The notes beneath the pieces were generated by a model that had not been told where the DNA came from, searched no databases, and saw only the letters and a list, made by a program, of their open reading frames with translations. Position numbers and translations under genes: made by a program. From JBEKTY01 sp049515555 (lineage in GTDB: Bacteria > Planctomycetota > Planctomycetia > Pirellulales > Thermoguttaceae), in the NCBI GenBank assembly GCA_049515555.1, contig JBEKTY010000111.1, forward strand, positions 1 to 26,551: a DNA stretch of 26,551 nt, written 5' to 3'. Each line of letters opens with the position of its first letter. Position 1 is the stretch's first letter. Positions 1 to 9,155 of the stretch are shown piece after piece.

Positions 1-1520
<1,520 letters not shown>

Positions 1521-1536
1521 CTATGGATCGTACCAC

Positions 1537-1582
1537 GTTTACCAAAGTATTACACGGCAGTTTACCAATGTATTATGCGGCT
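1537..1582. repeat. Two direct copies of a 23-bp motif upstream of uup
   Basis: Two adjacent units, each beginning GTTTACCAA and containing GTATTA, repeat with a period of 23 bases and about four mismatches. They are AT-rich in a GC-rich background and begin 17 bases upstream of the uup start codon. That places them in the uup leader or promoter, in the 311-base gap shared with the divergent desaturase gene. A two-turn period fits a protein binding the same DNA face twice, so an operator is possible. The rest of the gap (1583-1831) shows no gene and no clear promoter. Confidence 0.45.
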
Positions 1583-1831
1583 GCCAGCGCGCGGCCGGAG
1601 GCCGTTTTCTCGGGGAATCTGGCGGTTTTAGCCCGGGGCGATCCATGGTCTCGCGGCCGATTGATGCTTGTAAGTGGGCGTTAAGTTCCCGATTGGGGCA
1701 TGACTCGCCGGCGCGGCGCGGGAAGGATACATCATGACCTGCCGATTCCAGTGGGCGGCGGCGTAGCCGGCAATCGTGGCTCCTCTTCTCTGGGCCGACC
1801 CCCTGAATCCGCTTTCACGGGGAAGCATTCG

Positions 1832-2869
1832 ATGAAGACTTCAACAGAAAGTATTGAGGCCCATGCTATTGATATTGGCGGCCCTTTACCCACGGCGGCG
1901 AGCGATACCGTGGGTCTGCTTGCGGCGGGGGCCTGCCCCGCCGTCAAGCCCGCTTACCTGCTGCCGGCCGCAAGCAAGCGATGGTCGCACGGCCTGGACT
2001 GGTCGGCCGTGCTGTGGATCACGTTGGTCCACGTCGGCGCCTTGGCCGCACCCTTCGTATTCACCTGGAAGGGCCTGCTGCTGTTCCTTGCTCTGTCGTG
2101 GCTGACGGGTGGGTTGGGCGTGTGCTTGGGCTACCATCGGCTGCTCGCGCACCTCAGTTTCCAGACGTATCCGGTGGTGCGGCGGCTGCTGGCGTCTCTG
2201 GGGGCGTTGGCCGGCCAGGGTCCGCCCGTTACCTGGATTGGCGTGCATCGCAAACACCACCAATTCACCGACGTCCGCGGCGACCCGCACTCGCCGCGCG
2301 AGGGCGCCTGGTGGAGCCACGTGCTCTGGCTCTTTCCCCGACCGCACGAGCCGCAATGGACCAAAATGATCCGTCGCTACGGCAAAGACCTAGCCGGGGA
2401 TCCGTTCATGCGGTTGCTCGACAAGACCTACCTTGTGTGGCACTTGCTGTTGGGCGCCGTGGTGCTCGCCGCCGGATGGCTGGGCTGGGGGCTTTTCACG
2501 GGACTGTCTTTTCTCGTCTACGGCATGTTCCTGCGGCTGGTGTGGGTGATGCACGTCACCTGGGCCGTGAATTCGGCCTCCCATATATGGGGCTACCGGA
2601 ACTACGACACGCCCGACGACAGCCGCAACCTGTGGTGGGTCGGACTGCTGGCCTACGGTGAAGGCTGGCACAACAACCATCATGCCTTCTCCAACTGCGC
2701 CCGGCATGGCCACCGCTGGTGGGAAATCGACATGACCTACATGGCCATCTGCGTAATGGAAAAGCTCGGGCTGGCCTGGGACGTCCGCCGCGAGCGACGG
2801 CCTGGCGCTAGGGCGCTGCTTACGTCCGGGATGCGTGGACATGACCAATCACCAAGCACCAATGACTAA
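1832..2869 (+). CDS. Acyl-CoA (delta-9 type) fatty acid desaturase
   Basis: This is an integral-membrane, non-haem di-iron desaturase that puts a double bond into acyl chains, using oxygen and reducing equivalents; in bacteria such enzymes tune membrane fluidity. The protein is 345 residues. All three histidine boxes are intact: HRLLAH at 102-107, HRKHHQF starting at 139, and HNNHHAF starting at 280. Hydrophobic pairs lie before box 1 and between boxes 2 and 3, as in the stearoyl-CoA/DesC family. The ATG at 1832 is preferred because GGGGAAG lies about 6 bases upstream. A longer reading from 1700 would add 44 residues with no family resemblance. It is divergent from uup. Its stop codon lies inside an octamer-like inverted repeat. 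The substrate (acyl-CoA or lipid-bound acyl) cannot be told from sequence. Confidence 0.93.
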   Translation: MKTSTESIEAHAIDIGGPLPTAASDTVGLLAAGACPAVKPAYLLPAASKRWSHGLDWSAVLWITLVHVGALAAPFVFTWKGLLLFLALSWLTGGLGVCLGYHRLLAHLSFQTYPVVRRLLASLGALAGQGPPVTWIGVHRKHHQFTDVRGDPHSPREGAWWSHVLWLFPRPHEPQWTKMIRRYGKDLAGDPFMRLLDKTYLVWHLLLGAVVLAAGWLGWGLFTGLSFLVYGMFLRLVWVMHVTWAVNSASHIWGYRNYDTPDDSRNLWWVGLLAYGEGWHNNHHAFSNCARHGHRWWEIDMTYMAICVMEKLGLAWDVRRERRPGARALLTSGMRGHDQSPSTND

Positions 2870-2917
2870 CGATCTCCCCGCGATCGGTCATCGGTTGCCG
2901 TTGGTCATTAGTCATTA
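2841..2917. repeat. Interspersed ATGACCAA-type repeat forming inverted arms across the desaturase stop
   Basis: ATGACCAA (2841-2848) is complementary to TTGGTCAT (2901-2908), and AATGACTAA (2861-2869) to TTAGTCATT (2909-2917). The left copies lie inside the last codons of the desaturase and include its TAA stop. The structure could fold in the transcript and act as a 3' stabiliser or weak terminator, but there is no U tract. Confidence 0.45.
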
Positions 2918-2980
2918 GGATTTGGTCGCTTGCATCCCGTTTTGTTTGCCGACCTGGCGGTCTGTCCAAGTCGAGGTTTC

Positions 2981-3045
<65 letters not shown>

Positions 3046-3141
3046 AGCACGAAGAGCCACACCCGGCGCTGCGCCCAGGGACGTGCCACTCTCGCCGGTT
3101 TCTGGAGCGGCCTGCCGGGGCGTTAAAGTTTGCCCAATCCT

Positions 3142-3183
3142 CATATACCGTTCGTCGCAACTCTCGGTTACAAACGGCATATC
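3142..3183. promoter_or_regulatory. Imperfect 14-bp inverted repeat upstream of the OEP lipoprotein gene
   Basis: CATATACCGTTCGT (3142-3155) and ACAAACGGCATATC (3170-3183) are inverted copies matching at 11 of 14 positions, separated by 14 bases. They are AT-richer than the surroundings and end 55 bases before the start codon of the next gene. A dimer-binding operator or a leader hairpin are both possible; nothing identifies a regulator. Confidence 0.3.
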
Positions 3184-3238
3184 TGCTACCCGATAATCTC
3201 CCAAGGATGCCGAATGTAGCGTTTCTCGGGGATTTGCC

Positions 3239-4501
3239 ATGTGGCGTTTCAGGCTGCCGTGCATAGTGGTCCCGGCCTTGGCCGTCGTGTTGGCCGGCTG
3301 CAAGACTGTGGCGCCGCGGGCCGCCGATTCGGCCAGCCCGCAGTCGTCCGGTCAGGCGGAGTGGGGGATTCCCGTCTCGCGGCCGGCAACTCCCGCCCCC
3401 GACGTGCGCGCGGCGGCGGCGTATACCCTGAGCAGTCCGGTGCCGGGCGGCCTGACCGAAGCCGGCACCTATCGGCTGGTCAAGCCGTATGAGGCCCAAT
3501 GCCGTGCGACGGCGAACTGCCCGCTGGCCGCGGCCCTTTGCGCGGAGAACGGGATCGCCGGCGGGAAGAGGCACAAGGAGAAATCGTCGCAGCGCTCGGA
3601 AGACGTTCTGCGCCAGGCGCGGGCCTACCGCGCCGGGGAGGAGCGCAACAAGGCCGCCGGCCGGGCCCTGGAACTGTTCTATCTCCTCGCCGAAGCCGAG
3701 GCGGGCCGCGACTTCCTGCGGCAAAGCAAGGACAAGACCGAGGCCATGCTGGGCGAGGTGAAGGAGCTTCAGGGGCAGGGAATTCGCGTCGAGAAAGGGC
3801 CCGCCCAAATCCGCCGCCAGCGGCTCGATCTGCTGGACCGCGAGGCCGAGCTGCAGCTCTCGCTGGTCCAACTCCACAGCAACTTGCGGCTGCTGTTGGG
3901 CTGCCCCGCCGAAGACCAAATGCCGATCTGGCCCGACGTCGATTGGAAAGTGGTCCCCGCGCCCATCGACCCGGGCGCGGCGGTCTCGCTGGGCCTGTAC
4001 TACCGCCCGGACCTCAATCTGCTGCGCATGTTGATCCAATGCCTCGACGCCGATACGCTGGACGCCGCCCGATCGGGGCTGGGCTCCGTCTCCAGCCTGT
4101 TGGGCGCCTCGCCCATCGCCGCCTGCTGGCTCAGCCACCATCTGAAGGATGAAGTCGACTCGCGACGTTCGCAGTTGTGCGAGCTGCTGGCGGGCAAGGA
4201 GCGGGCGGCGACCGAGGAGATCCGCCAGGCGGTCGCGGCCATCGACGTGCGGCTGCGGCAGATCGCCGTGGCGAAGCAGAAGGTCGACCAGTGGCAGGAA
4301 CAGCTCCAAGTGCAGCGGATGGAGCGCCAGCGCCCCCGCAGCATGGTCACGGCCCTGGACATCGCCGCCACGGAGCTGCAATGCCTGGATGCCCGGCGGG
4401 AACTGATTCATCAGGTGCTCGCCCTGCGGATCGCCGAGGCGAAGCTCAAGGAAGCCCAAGGGCTGCTCGACGAAGAGTGCAACCCACCCTGCGGCAATTG
4501 A
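3239..4501 (+). CDS. Outer-membrane-efflux-like (TolC/OEP) lipoprotein
   Basis: The 420-residue protein has a lipoprotein signal: a basic start, a hydrophobic stretch and lipobox LAGC with the lipidated cysteine at residue 21. The body is dominated by long charged helices with heptad character (about 120-220 and 305-410). The run LLLGCPAEDQMPIWP, then the later RPDLNLL segment, resembles the repeat halves of planctomycete OEP proteins. TolC-type proteins form the outer-membrane exit duct for tripartite exporters. Here the stretch joining the two helical halves (about 270-300) is short and shows no obvious amphipathic beta-strands, so a complete beta-barrel is doubtful. The ATG at 3239 leads straight into the signal sequence, with CTCGGGG upstream. 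No adaptor or pump is adjacent; the nearest is the DevB-type system 7 kb downstream. The family assignment is moderate. Confidence 0.65.
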   Translation: MWRFRLPCIVVPALAVVLAGCKTVAPRAADSASPQSSGQAEWGIPVSRPATPAPDVRAAAAYTLSSPVPGGLTEAGTYRLVKPYEAQCRATANCPLAAALCAENGIAGGKRHKEKSSQRSEDVLRQARAYRAGEERNKAAGRALELFYLLAEAEAGRDFLRQSKDKTEAMLGEVKELQGQGIRVEKGPAQIRRQRLDLLDREAELQLSLVQLHSNLRLLLGCPAEDQMPIWPDVDWKVVPAPIDPGAAVSLGLYYRPDLNLLRMLIQCLDADTLDAARSGLGSVSSLLGASPIAACWLSHHLKDEVDSRRSQLCELLAGKERAATEEIRQAVAAIDVRLRQIAVAKQKVDQWQEQLQVQRMERQRPRSMVTALDIAATELQCLDARRELIHQVLALRIAEAKLKEAQGLLDEECNPPCGN

Positions 4502-4506
4502 CGGCG

Positions 4507-4632
4507 CCACCGTGGCCGAGCCAACGTGTCCGGCACACTCCGTGTGCCGTCGGCTGAGGCGGAAAAATGCATGGCGAACGGCACACGGAGTGTGCCGGCT
4601 AGCGTGCCGTAACGACCGGCTCGGCGCGGTGG
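4507..4632. repeat. Twin-palindrome element, family 2 (GGCACAC type, copy 1)
   Basis: Two inverted 21-base copies (4530-4550 and 4578-4598) are each palindromic themselves: CGGCACAC, a 3-base loop, GTGTGCCG. Outer imperfect arms CCACCGTGGCCGAGCC (4507-4522) and GGCTCGGCGCGGTGG (4618-4632) enclose them. The element fills the 163-base gap between convergent genes (OEP lipoprotein and DUF6946-like), so it could end transcription from both sides, though no U tracts follow the stems. A second copy of the core lies at 17875-17935. Confidence 0.75.
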
Positions 4633-4664
4633 TGGAGAACCCATACCACACAGTCCGTCCGGCT

Positions 4665-5495
4665 TCAGCCATCGAGATATTGTCGATTGGCTTGCATCCC
4701 GGCAGCGGGGCGCTGGCGAGCACCGTTATCCAGCGGCAAGAGCGTCCTGATCCTGCCAAGCGAGAAGGGGATGTCAGTGGGTATTCCCATTTCTCCTCGG
4801 GCGGTCGCGGGCGGCAGCAGCGTGCCGCAACTCAGCCGCTCCTCGTGCCAGCGGGGGACCGAGTGGACGAACTCGGCCAAGTCCTCGTGGTTGCACATCA
4901 CGCGATCGAAATCGAGCGTCAGGGAAAGGAACTCGTGTACGACAAAGACCGCAAAGGCCGCGCGCTGATTTTCTGCCTCGATGATGGTCGCGGCGAGCCC
5001 GTGGAGAAGTTGGTATCGCAACCGACGCAGCCCCGCGTCGATCGGACGCCCGAAAACGGCACGCGAGAGATCGTAGATCATTCCCGGACGAGGGTTGTCG
5101 GGCGTGGCCGCATGCAGTAGCGTATCATCAATGGTGTCGCCGAAGGGCTGGTCGGCAACCGCTTCGACGGCTATAACCATCTTCTCTTGCCCCCGTTGTC
5201 CGTAAAGCAAGAGGTCGCTGTGTCGTTTTTTCGCCCAGTGGGTGGCGGCGACGATGCTCTTTCCCGCCACCGCGGCCTCGATCTGAAACCCCTGCGTTTC
5301 CGAGCGGCTGTCTAACAGAGCAGCCATTTCCTCTGGGACCGAGGGGGAACCGGTTCGGAAGTAGGCTCGCGCCAACTCCTTGGCACTGTGGAAGTCCTTC
5401 CACTCCACTGCGGCATCGGGAGGATGGGCCAGCGGCAGCCAGTCTCTGAAAGAGCGGATCGCCTGGCCGTTCGGACTGTCTAGTCTGAGTGTCAT
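4665..5495 (-). CDS. DUF6946-like protein, possible degenerate PD-(D/E)XK fold
   Basis: The 276-residue product has no signal peptide or membrane segment. The order of landmarks resembles DUF6946 proteins as I recall them: a tryptophan-containing N-terminus, HSAKELARAYF (36-46), PSVPEEMAALL, a central MVIAVEAVADQPFGDT (106-121), LRRLRYQLLHGLAATIIEA, FVVHEF, and a C-terminal IPFSLGRI. In relatives the central motif reads VEGKV or VEAKV followed by EPFG, which fits a nuclease-like D...ExK core. Here D94 and E111 are present but the lysine position is V113, so catalysis is doubtful. The ATG at 5493-5495 was chosen because the recognisable region starts at once; an in-frame ATG at 5537 would add 14 residues, and neither has a strong ribosome site. 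It is divergent from the cytidylate-kinase-like gene. Function is unknown. Confidence 0.65.
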   Translation of the reverse strand: MTLRLDSPNGQAIRSFRDWLPLAHPPDAAVEWKDFHSAKELARAYFRTGSPSVPEEMAALLDSRSETQGFQIEAAVAGKSIVAATHWAKKRHSDLLLYGQRGQEKMVIAVEAVADQPFGDTIDDTLLHAATPDNPRPGMIYDLSRAVFGRPIDAGLRRLRYQLLHGLAATIIEAENQRAAFAVFVVHEFLSLTLDFDRVMCNHEDLAEFVHSVPRWHEERLSCGTLLPPATARGEMGIPTDIPFSLGRIRTLLPLDNGARQRPAAGMQANRQYLDG

Positions 5496-5591
5496 CACTA
5501 ATCGGATTTGCTTGTCTGAGTCACGGCTGCCAGCCATGGTACATCCGAAAGAGCCGAAGGGCAAGTTGTAAACGACATCGGGGGGCGGGAA

Positions 5592-5618
5592 TTGACAACC
5601 AGGTCGATGGCGTATAAA
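5592..5618 (+). promoter_or_regulatory. Candidate sigma-70-type promoter for the kinase-DUF2007-Usp run
   Basis: A perfect -35 hexamer TTGACA (5592-5597) is followed after 15 bases by TATAAA (5613-5618). Predicted transcription would begin near 5625, giving a leader of about 48 bases before the TTG start at 5673. The spacer is shorter than the usual 17, which lowers confidence. Confidence 0.5.
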
Positions 5619-5672
5619 GTCAGTGGCTTCGGCTACTACGGCAGCCGCTAGTCTCTGGCTGGAGGTTCGAGC

Positions 5673-6455
5673 TTGAGCACGCAAGACTACAACGATGCAA
5701 GACTCCTTGCTGCCGTCGAACGGCAGCCTCGGAGTCAGGCGAACCCTGTGGTGATCGAGGCCGCGGAGCGGCAGATGCAGCAGTGGCTGCTTGTGCAAGC
5801 AGGCCGCGAGAAGGCTGCCCCTGCATCGAACCCCGGGGCGCCGGGAGCGGGCATCGGCCCGTATTTGACCATCTCTCGGGAAGCCGGGGCTGGGGGCAGC
5901 CAAATCGCACGACTGGTCGGCGAGGCCATCGGCTGGGAGGTCCTCGACCGAAAACTTCTGGAATGCGTGGCGGAAAGATACCACACCTCTCCCGCCGTGC
6001 TGGAACTCGTGGACGAAACCACCCGCAACTGGATCACCGAACTCTTCGGCAACTGGATCGCTCCGGCCTCCGTTTCTCAAATGCAGTACGTGTGCCGTCT
6101 CAGTCGAGTGATCCTCATGGCCGCGCGGGCGGGGAAGGTCATCTACGTCGGCCGCGGCGCGCAATTCGTGTTGCCCCACGAGCGTGGTCTAAGCGTTCGG
6201 CTGGTCGCCCCGCTCAAATACCGGGTGCAGCAAATCATGGAGCGTCGGCATCTGAGTTTCGAGGAGGCCCGTGACTACGTGGTGAAGACGGACGCCGGCC
6301 GGCAAGAGTGTGCTCGACAGTACTTCCATCACGATATTGCCGATCCGCACCTGTTCGACCTGGTGGTCAACGTCGAGAAACTCGGACCAGAACGCGCCGC
6401 GCACCTGATTGCCGGCGCCTTGGCATCGTGCTTCGACGACCATCGGTTACCCTGA
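5673..6455 (+). CDS. Cytidylate-kinase-like family protein
   Basis: This 260-residue cytoplasmic protein resembles the Cytidylate_kin2 group (PF13189). A variable N-terminal 60 residues precede LTISREAGAGGSQIARLVG (65-83), a glycine-rich phosphate-binding loop in the family's characteristic ISRE context, then WEVLDRKLLE, a helical region, and VIYVGRGAQFVL. Family members share the nucleoside monophosphate kinase fold, but most are not the essential Cmk; they often sit near universal stress and CBS-domain genes and have unproven substrates. The start is TTG at 5673, supported by GGAGG at 5661-5665 seven bases upstream. A DUF2007 gene follows after 35 bases and a tandem Usp gene after that, so co-transcription is likely. 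This context suggests a stress or energy-status role rather than housekeeping pyrimidine metabolism. The family call is fairly firm; the substrate is not. Confidence 0.82.
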   Translation: MSTQDYNDARLLAAVERQPRSQANPVVIEAAERQMQQWLLVQAGREKAAPASNPGAPGAGIGPYLTISREAGAGGSQIARLVGEAIGWEVLDRKLLECVAERYHTSPAVLELVDETTRNWITELFGNWIAPASVSQMQYVCRLSRVILMAARAGKVIYVGRGAQFVLPHERGLSVRLVAPLKYRVQQIMERRHLSFEEARDYVVKTDAGRQECARQYFHHDIADPHLFDLVVNVEKLGPERAAHLIAGALASCFDDHRLP

Positions 6456-6490
6456 AAGGCCGCCTGAAGCGTGGCAAGGAGCAAGCGATA

Positions 6491-6736
6491 ATGGAAGCTG
6501 ACGACCCTGTGACCGTGTACACGCTGAATGATCCCTGTCAAGCGGAAATCATCAAGGGAGCCCTGCGGAACGAGGGCATTTCTTGCGAGTTGGATGGAGA
6601 ACGTCAGGCGGGGCTTTCCGACATCCTGGAGATCGGCGTCCTCGTGCGGGCACGGGATGCCGATCGTGCCCGGAAGCTCATCCGCCGGCACGAGGTCCAG
6701 TGGGCCAAGGAGCATGAGGCCCCGGGGTCGGGGTGA
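6491..6736 (+). CDS. DUF2007 (putative signal-transducing) small protein
   Basis: The 81-residue soluble protein fits PF09413: VYTLNDPCQAEIIKGALRNE near the start, then a GISCELDGE turn, ILEIGVLVRARDADRARKLI, and a charged tail. The family is a small ferredoxin-like alpha-beta fold, sometimes fused to or next to stress and signalling proteins; no biochemical role is established. AAGGAG at 6476-6481, nine bases before the ATG, supports this start. It lies between the cytidylate-kinase-like gene and the Usp gene, all on one strand with gaps of 35 and 76 bases. Confidence 0.8.
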   Translation: MEADDPVTVYTLNDPCQAEIIKGALRNEGISCELDGERQAGLSDILEIGVLVRARDADRARKLIRRHEVQWAKEHEAPGSG

Positions 6737-6812
6737 GCGGCGGAAAGTTCTCCCTTTCTGCGGTCCATCCCAGCAGTCAGGGAGAAGAACCGTGCGGAGA
6801 AAGGAGGTCCAC

Positions 6813-7742
6813 GTGTACCATTCGATTCTCGTTCCACTTGACGGCTCCCAGTTCGCGGAACAGGCGCTGCCGCTGGCCTTGAGTATCGCCAGTCGGGCCG
6901 GTGCCAGCCTGGAAGTCGTGCGAGTCCATGTGGCCTACGCGCTTCAAGACCTACAACACTGTAGTTGGTTACCCTTCGATCCAACGGAGGACGCCATATT
7001 TGAGGAGCAAGAGCAGGCATATTTGGACGCACTTGTGAGGCGGTTACAGAAGACAGCATCGGTGAGTGTCACCTCCGCTCTCGCCAGCGGCGTGATCGTG
7101 GACGGCATCCTGGAGCGCGTCCGGGCCACGGCGGCCGATCTGATCGTGATGACCACCCATGGGCGCGGCCCAATGAGCCGCTTCTGGCTGGGCAGCGTTG
7201 CCGATGAGCTCGTGCGGCAGGCTCCGGCCCCGATCTTATTGATGCGGCCCCGGGAGGCCTTCCAACACCTCGAGCCAGAGCCGGCGCTGAGGCGGATGCT
7301 GGTGCCTCTGGACGGATCGGAGCTGGCCGAACAAGTTCGGGAACCGGCCATCGCACTGGGAGGTTTGATGGGCGCGGAGTACGTGCTTGTTCGAGTTGTC
7401 CAATCGAGTTCCTTCCCGGCAGGCTATCCCGTTTCAGCGGAATCGCCGGCGGCCGGGCAACCCCGGCTTGAAAGACGAAAAGCCGAAGCCCAAGCCTATC
7501 TCGACCGCGTGGCGGAGCGCTTGCGAGCCGAAGCCTTTCGCGTCCAGACGCATGTTGTCGTTGGCGAGTCGGTTGCCACCGCCGTTCTCGACATCGCCCG
7601 TGACAAGGACGTTGACGTTATCGCGCTGGCGACCCACGGCCGCGGCGGTCTTAAGCGATTGCTCTTGGGAAGCGTCGCCGACAAGATAGTGCGGGGCACG
7701 TTCACGCCCGTACTGGTTTACCGGCCGGTGACGAACGGATAG
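6813..7742 (+). CDS. Tandem-domain universal stress protein (UspA family)
   Basis: The 309-residue protein contains two UspA domains (about 1-145 and 155-309), each opening with a LVPLDGS strand-turn (ILVPLDGSQFAEQAL and MLVPLDGSELAEQV). Each ends with the nucleotide-binding loop: THGRGPMSRFWLGSVAD in the first and THGRGGLKRLLLGSVAD in the second. Both loops look competent for ATP. Such tandem Usps sense adenine nucleotides and support survival in starvation, hypoxia or oxidative stress. The start is GTG at 6813, fixed by a near-perfect AAGGAGGT at 6801-6808; a longer in-frame reading would run through the DUF2007 gene in another frame. It is the last gene of the three-gene run and converges on the ABC ATPase gene. 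Confidence 0.93.
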   Translation: MYHSILVPLDGSQFAEQALPLALSIASRAGASLEVVRVHVAYALQDLQHCSWLPFDPTEDAIFEEQEQAYLDALVRRLQKTASVSVTSALASGVIVDGILERVRATAADLIVMTTHGRGPMSRFWLGSVADELVRQAPAPILLMRPREAFQHLEPEPALRRMLVPLDGSELAEQVREPAIALGGLMGAEYVLVRVVQSSSFPAGYPVSAESPAAGQPRLERRKAEAQAYLDRVAERLRAEAFRVQTHVVVGESVATAVLDIARDKDVDVIALATHGRGGLKRLLLGSVADKIVRGTFTPVLVYRPVTNG

Positions 7743-7783
7743 ACGGACAGTAATGTACACAGTGCTCTATACCGGACGACGAT

Positions 7784-7811
7784 CCAGCCCCGGGGAGTCC
7801 CGGAACGCTGG
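7784..7811. terminator. Possible hairpin between convergent Usp and ABC genes
   Basis: CCAGC and CCGGG pair with CCCGG and GCTGG, giving a bulged GC-rich stem in the 103-base convergent gap. No U tract follows on either strand, so a factor-independent terminator is only a possibility. A short degenerate repeat (CTGAACRC-like units, about 7815-7845) follows. Confidence 0.25.
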
Positions 7812-7845
7812 AAACTGAACGCTGAACACCGAAAACTGAACACCG

Positions 7846-9012
7846 CTACTGCCTTTGGAAGATGGCCTTGCGGAGTTCTTCCTCGAAGGTGGCGCTGGCC
7901 TGGATGACGGCCTGGAAGTCCTCTTTGCCCAGGGTGTAGAATTCGGTTTCCTCGCGGGCGACGACCGTGGCGTTGCGGGTTTCGCCGGTGATGAGTGCCG
8001 TTTCGCCGAAGAACTGCCCCTCGCCCAAGGTGGTCAGGAGGCGCGATTCGGCGCCTTCTTTTTCTGTGCGCCGTACTTCGACGCTGCCGCGGCGAATGAG
8101 GTAGAATTTGTCGCCCACGTCGCCCTGGGCGACGATCGCCGTGCCGGCGGGGTGCTTCTCCTGCCGCACCTTGTCGGCCACTTCGCTCAGGGTTTTCGGC
8201 GTAAGCCGCTGGAACAACGGGACGTTGCGGAGGAACTCGCAGATCTGGGCGGCCACGCGGACCAGGACGTTGGACTTGATCTGGCCGTCGACCATGCTCA
8301 CGATGCGGTCGGCCACGTCCAGGATGCGGTTGTCGTGGGTGACCATGATGATCGTGCACTGCTCTTCGCGAGTGAATTTCTGGAAGAGCGTGACCACGTC
8401 GCGGCCCGACTTTTCGTCCAGGGCGGCGGTGGGCTCGTCGGCCAGGATCAGCGGCGGGCGGTGCACCAGTGCGCGGGCCACGGCCACGCGCTGCTTCTGC
8501 CCGCCGGAGAGCGAATCGGGCTTGTAGTGGATGCGGTGCCCCAGGCCCAGGATCGTCAGCAGCTCGGTGATCCGCTGCTGGGCCTGCTGCGGGGTGAAGG
8601 AGGCGAACAGCTCGGCCGCCATGCGGACGTTCTGGAAGGCGGTGAGCGACTGGAAGAGGTTGTGGGCCTGGAAGATGAAGCCCAGCTCGCGTCGGACGCT
8701 CACGAGCTTGGCCAGGTTGGCGTCGCGGAGCTGATGGCCGAGCACTTCCAGGCTCCCCTCCTGCACGGTCCGCAGGCCGCCGATGAGCGTCAGCAGGGTG
8801 GTCTTTCCCGAGCCCGAGGGGCCGGTCATGATGACGATCTCGCCCCGGGCGACTTCCAGATTATTGTCGAAGAGGACCTGTTTGCGCAGCTCTCCTTCGC
8901 CGAAGTAATGGTTCAGTCCGCGGGCCCGCAGGGCGGCTCGGCTGGCCCCGTTGTCGGCGATGGGCGGGCCGGCGGCGGCCGGGAAGGCGAAGGTTTGCGA
9001 CATGGTAGACAT
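7846..9012 (-). CDS. DevA-type ABC exporter ATPase fused to a C-terminal cyclic-nucleotide-binding domain
   Basis: The 388-residue protein has two parts. Residues 30-245 form a DevA/LolD-like ATPase: Walker A GPSGSGKT (64-71), signature LSGGQKQ (168-174), Walker B LILADE (188-193) and H-loop H226, all intact. Residues 260-385 form a cNMP-binding domain: FLRNVPLFQRLTP, a beta roll, and a phosphate-binding cassette FGETALITGETRNAT (335-349) retaining the glutamate (E337) and arginine (R346) that hold cyclic nucleotide. The fusion suggests that exporter ATP use or assembly responds to cAMP or cGMP, which fits the cyclase encoded divergently at 13086. It is the last gene of the DevB-DevC-DevC-DevA operon, 140 bases after the second permease. 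ATG at 9012 is taken; ATG at 9003 is also possible, and neither has a clear ribosome site. The transported substrate is unknown; DevBCA relatives export glycolipids. Confidence 0.92.
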   Translation of the reverse strand: MSTMSQTFAFPAAAGPPIADNGASRAALRARGLNHYFGEGELRKQVLFDNNLEVARGEIVIMTGPSGSGKTTLLTLIGGLRTVQEGSLEVLGHQLRDANLAKLVSVRRELGFIFQAHNLFQSLTAFQNVRMAAELFASFTPQQAQQRITELLTILGLGHRIHYKPDSLSGGQKQRVAVARALVHRPPLILADEPTAALDEKSGRDVVTLFQKFTREEQCTIIMVTHDNRILDVADRIVSMVDGQIKSNVLVRVAAQICEFLRNVPLFQRLTPKTLSEVADKVRQEKHPAGTAIVAQGDVGDKFYLIRRGSVEVRRTEKEGAESRLLTTLGEGQFFGETALITGETRNATVVAREETEFYTLGKEDFQAVIQASATFEEELRKAIFQRQ

Positions 9013-9013
9013 C

Positions 9014-9058
9014 GGGGATTTGGGGATTTGGGGATTTGGGTCTTGGGTCTTGGGTCTT
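9014..9058. repeat. Tandem microrepeat, GGGGATTT x3 then GGGTCTT x3
   Basis: Three perfect octamers (9014-9037) run directly into three perfect heptamers (9038-9058). They lie immediately upstream of the ABC ATPase start, in the position where its ribosome site would be. On the mRNA they read as C- and A-rich units, which may keep the start region unstructured. Polymerase slippage is the likely origin. Confidence 0.8.
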
Positions 9059-9106
9059 AGTAAACCTGTAGGGTGGGTCGATCGCAGAAAAGCCCCACCA
9101 TCAATT

Positions 9107-9155
9107 CTCCTCACAGCTCACAGCTCATAGCTCATAGCTCATACCTCATACCTCA
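9107..9155 (-). repeat. Seven heptamers of TGAGNNN beginning at the permease stop codon
   Basis: Read on the minus strand from the permease stop, the sequence is TGAGGTA x2, TGAGCTA x2, TGAGCTG x2, TGAGGAG. The first TGA is the stop codon itself. Since the period is 7, the TGAs fall in all three frames. It lies within the 140-base gap between the second permease and the ATPase gene. Confidence 0.85.
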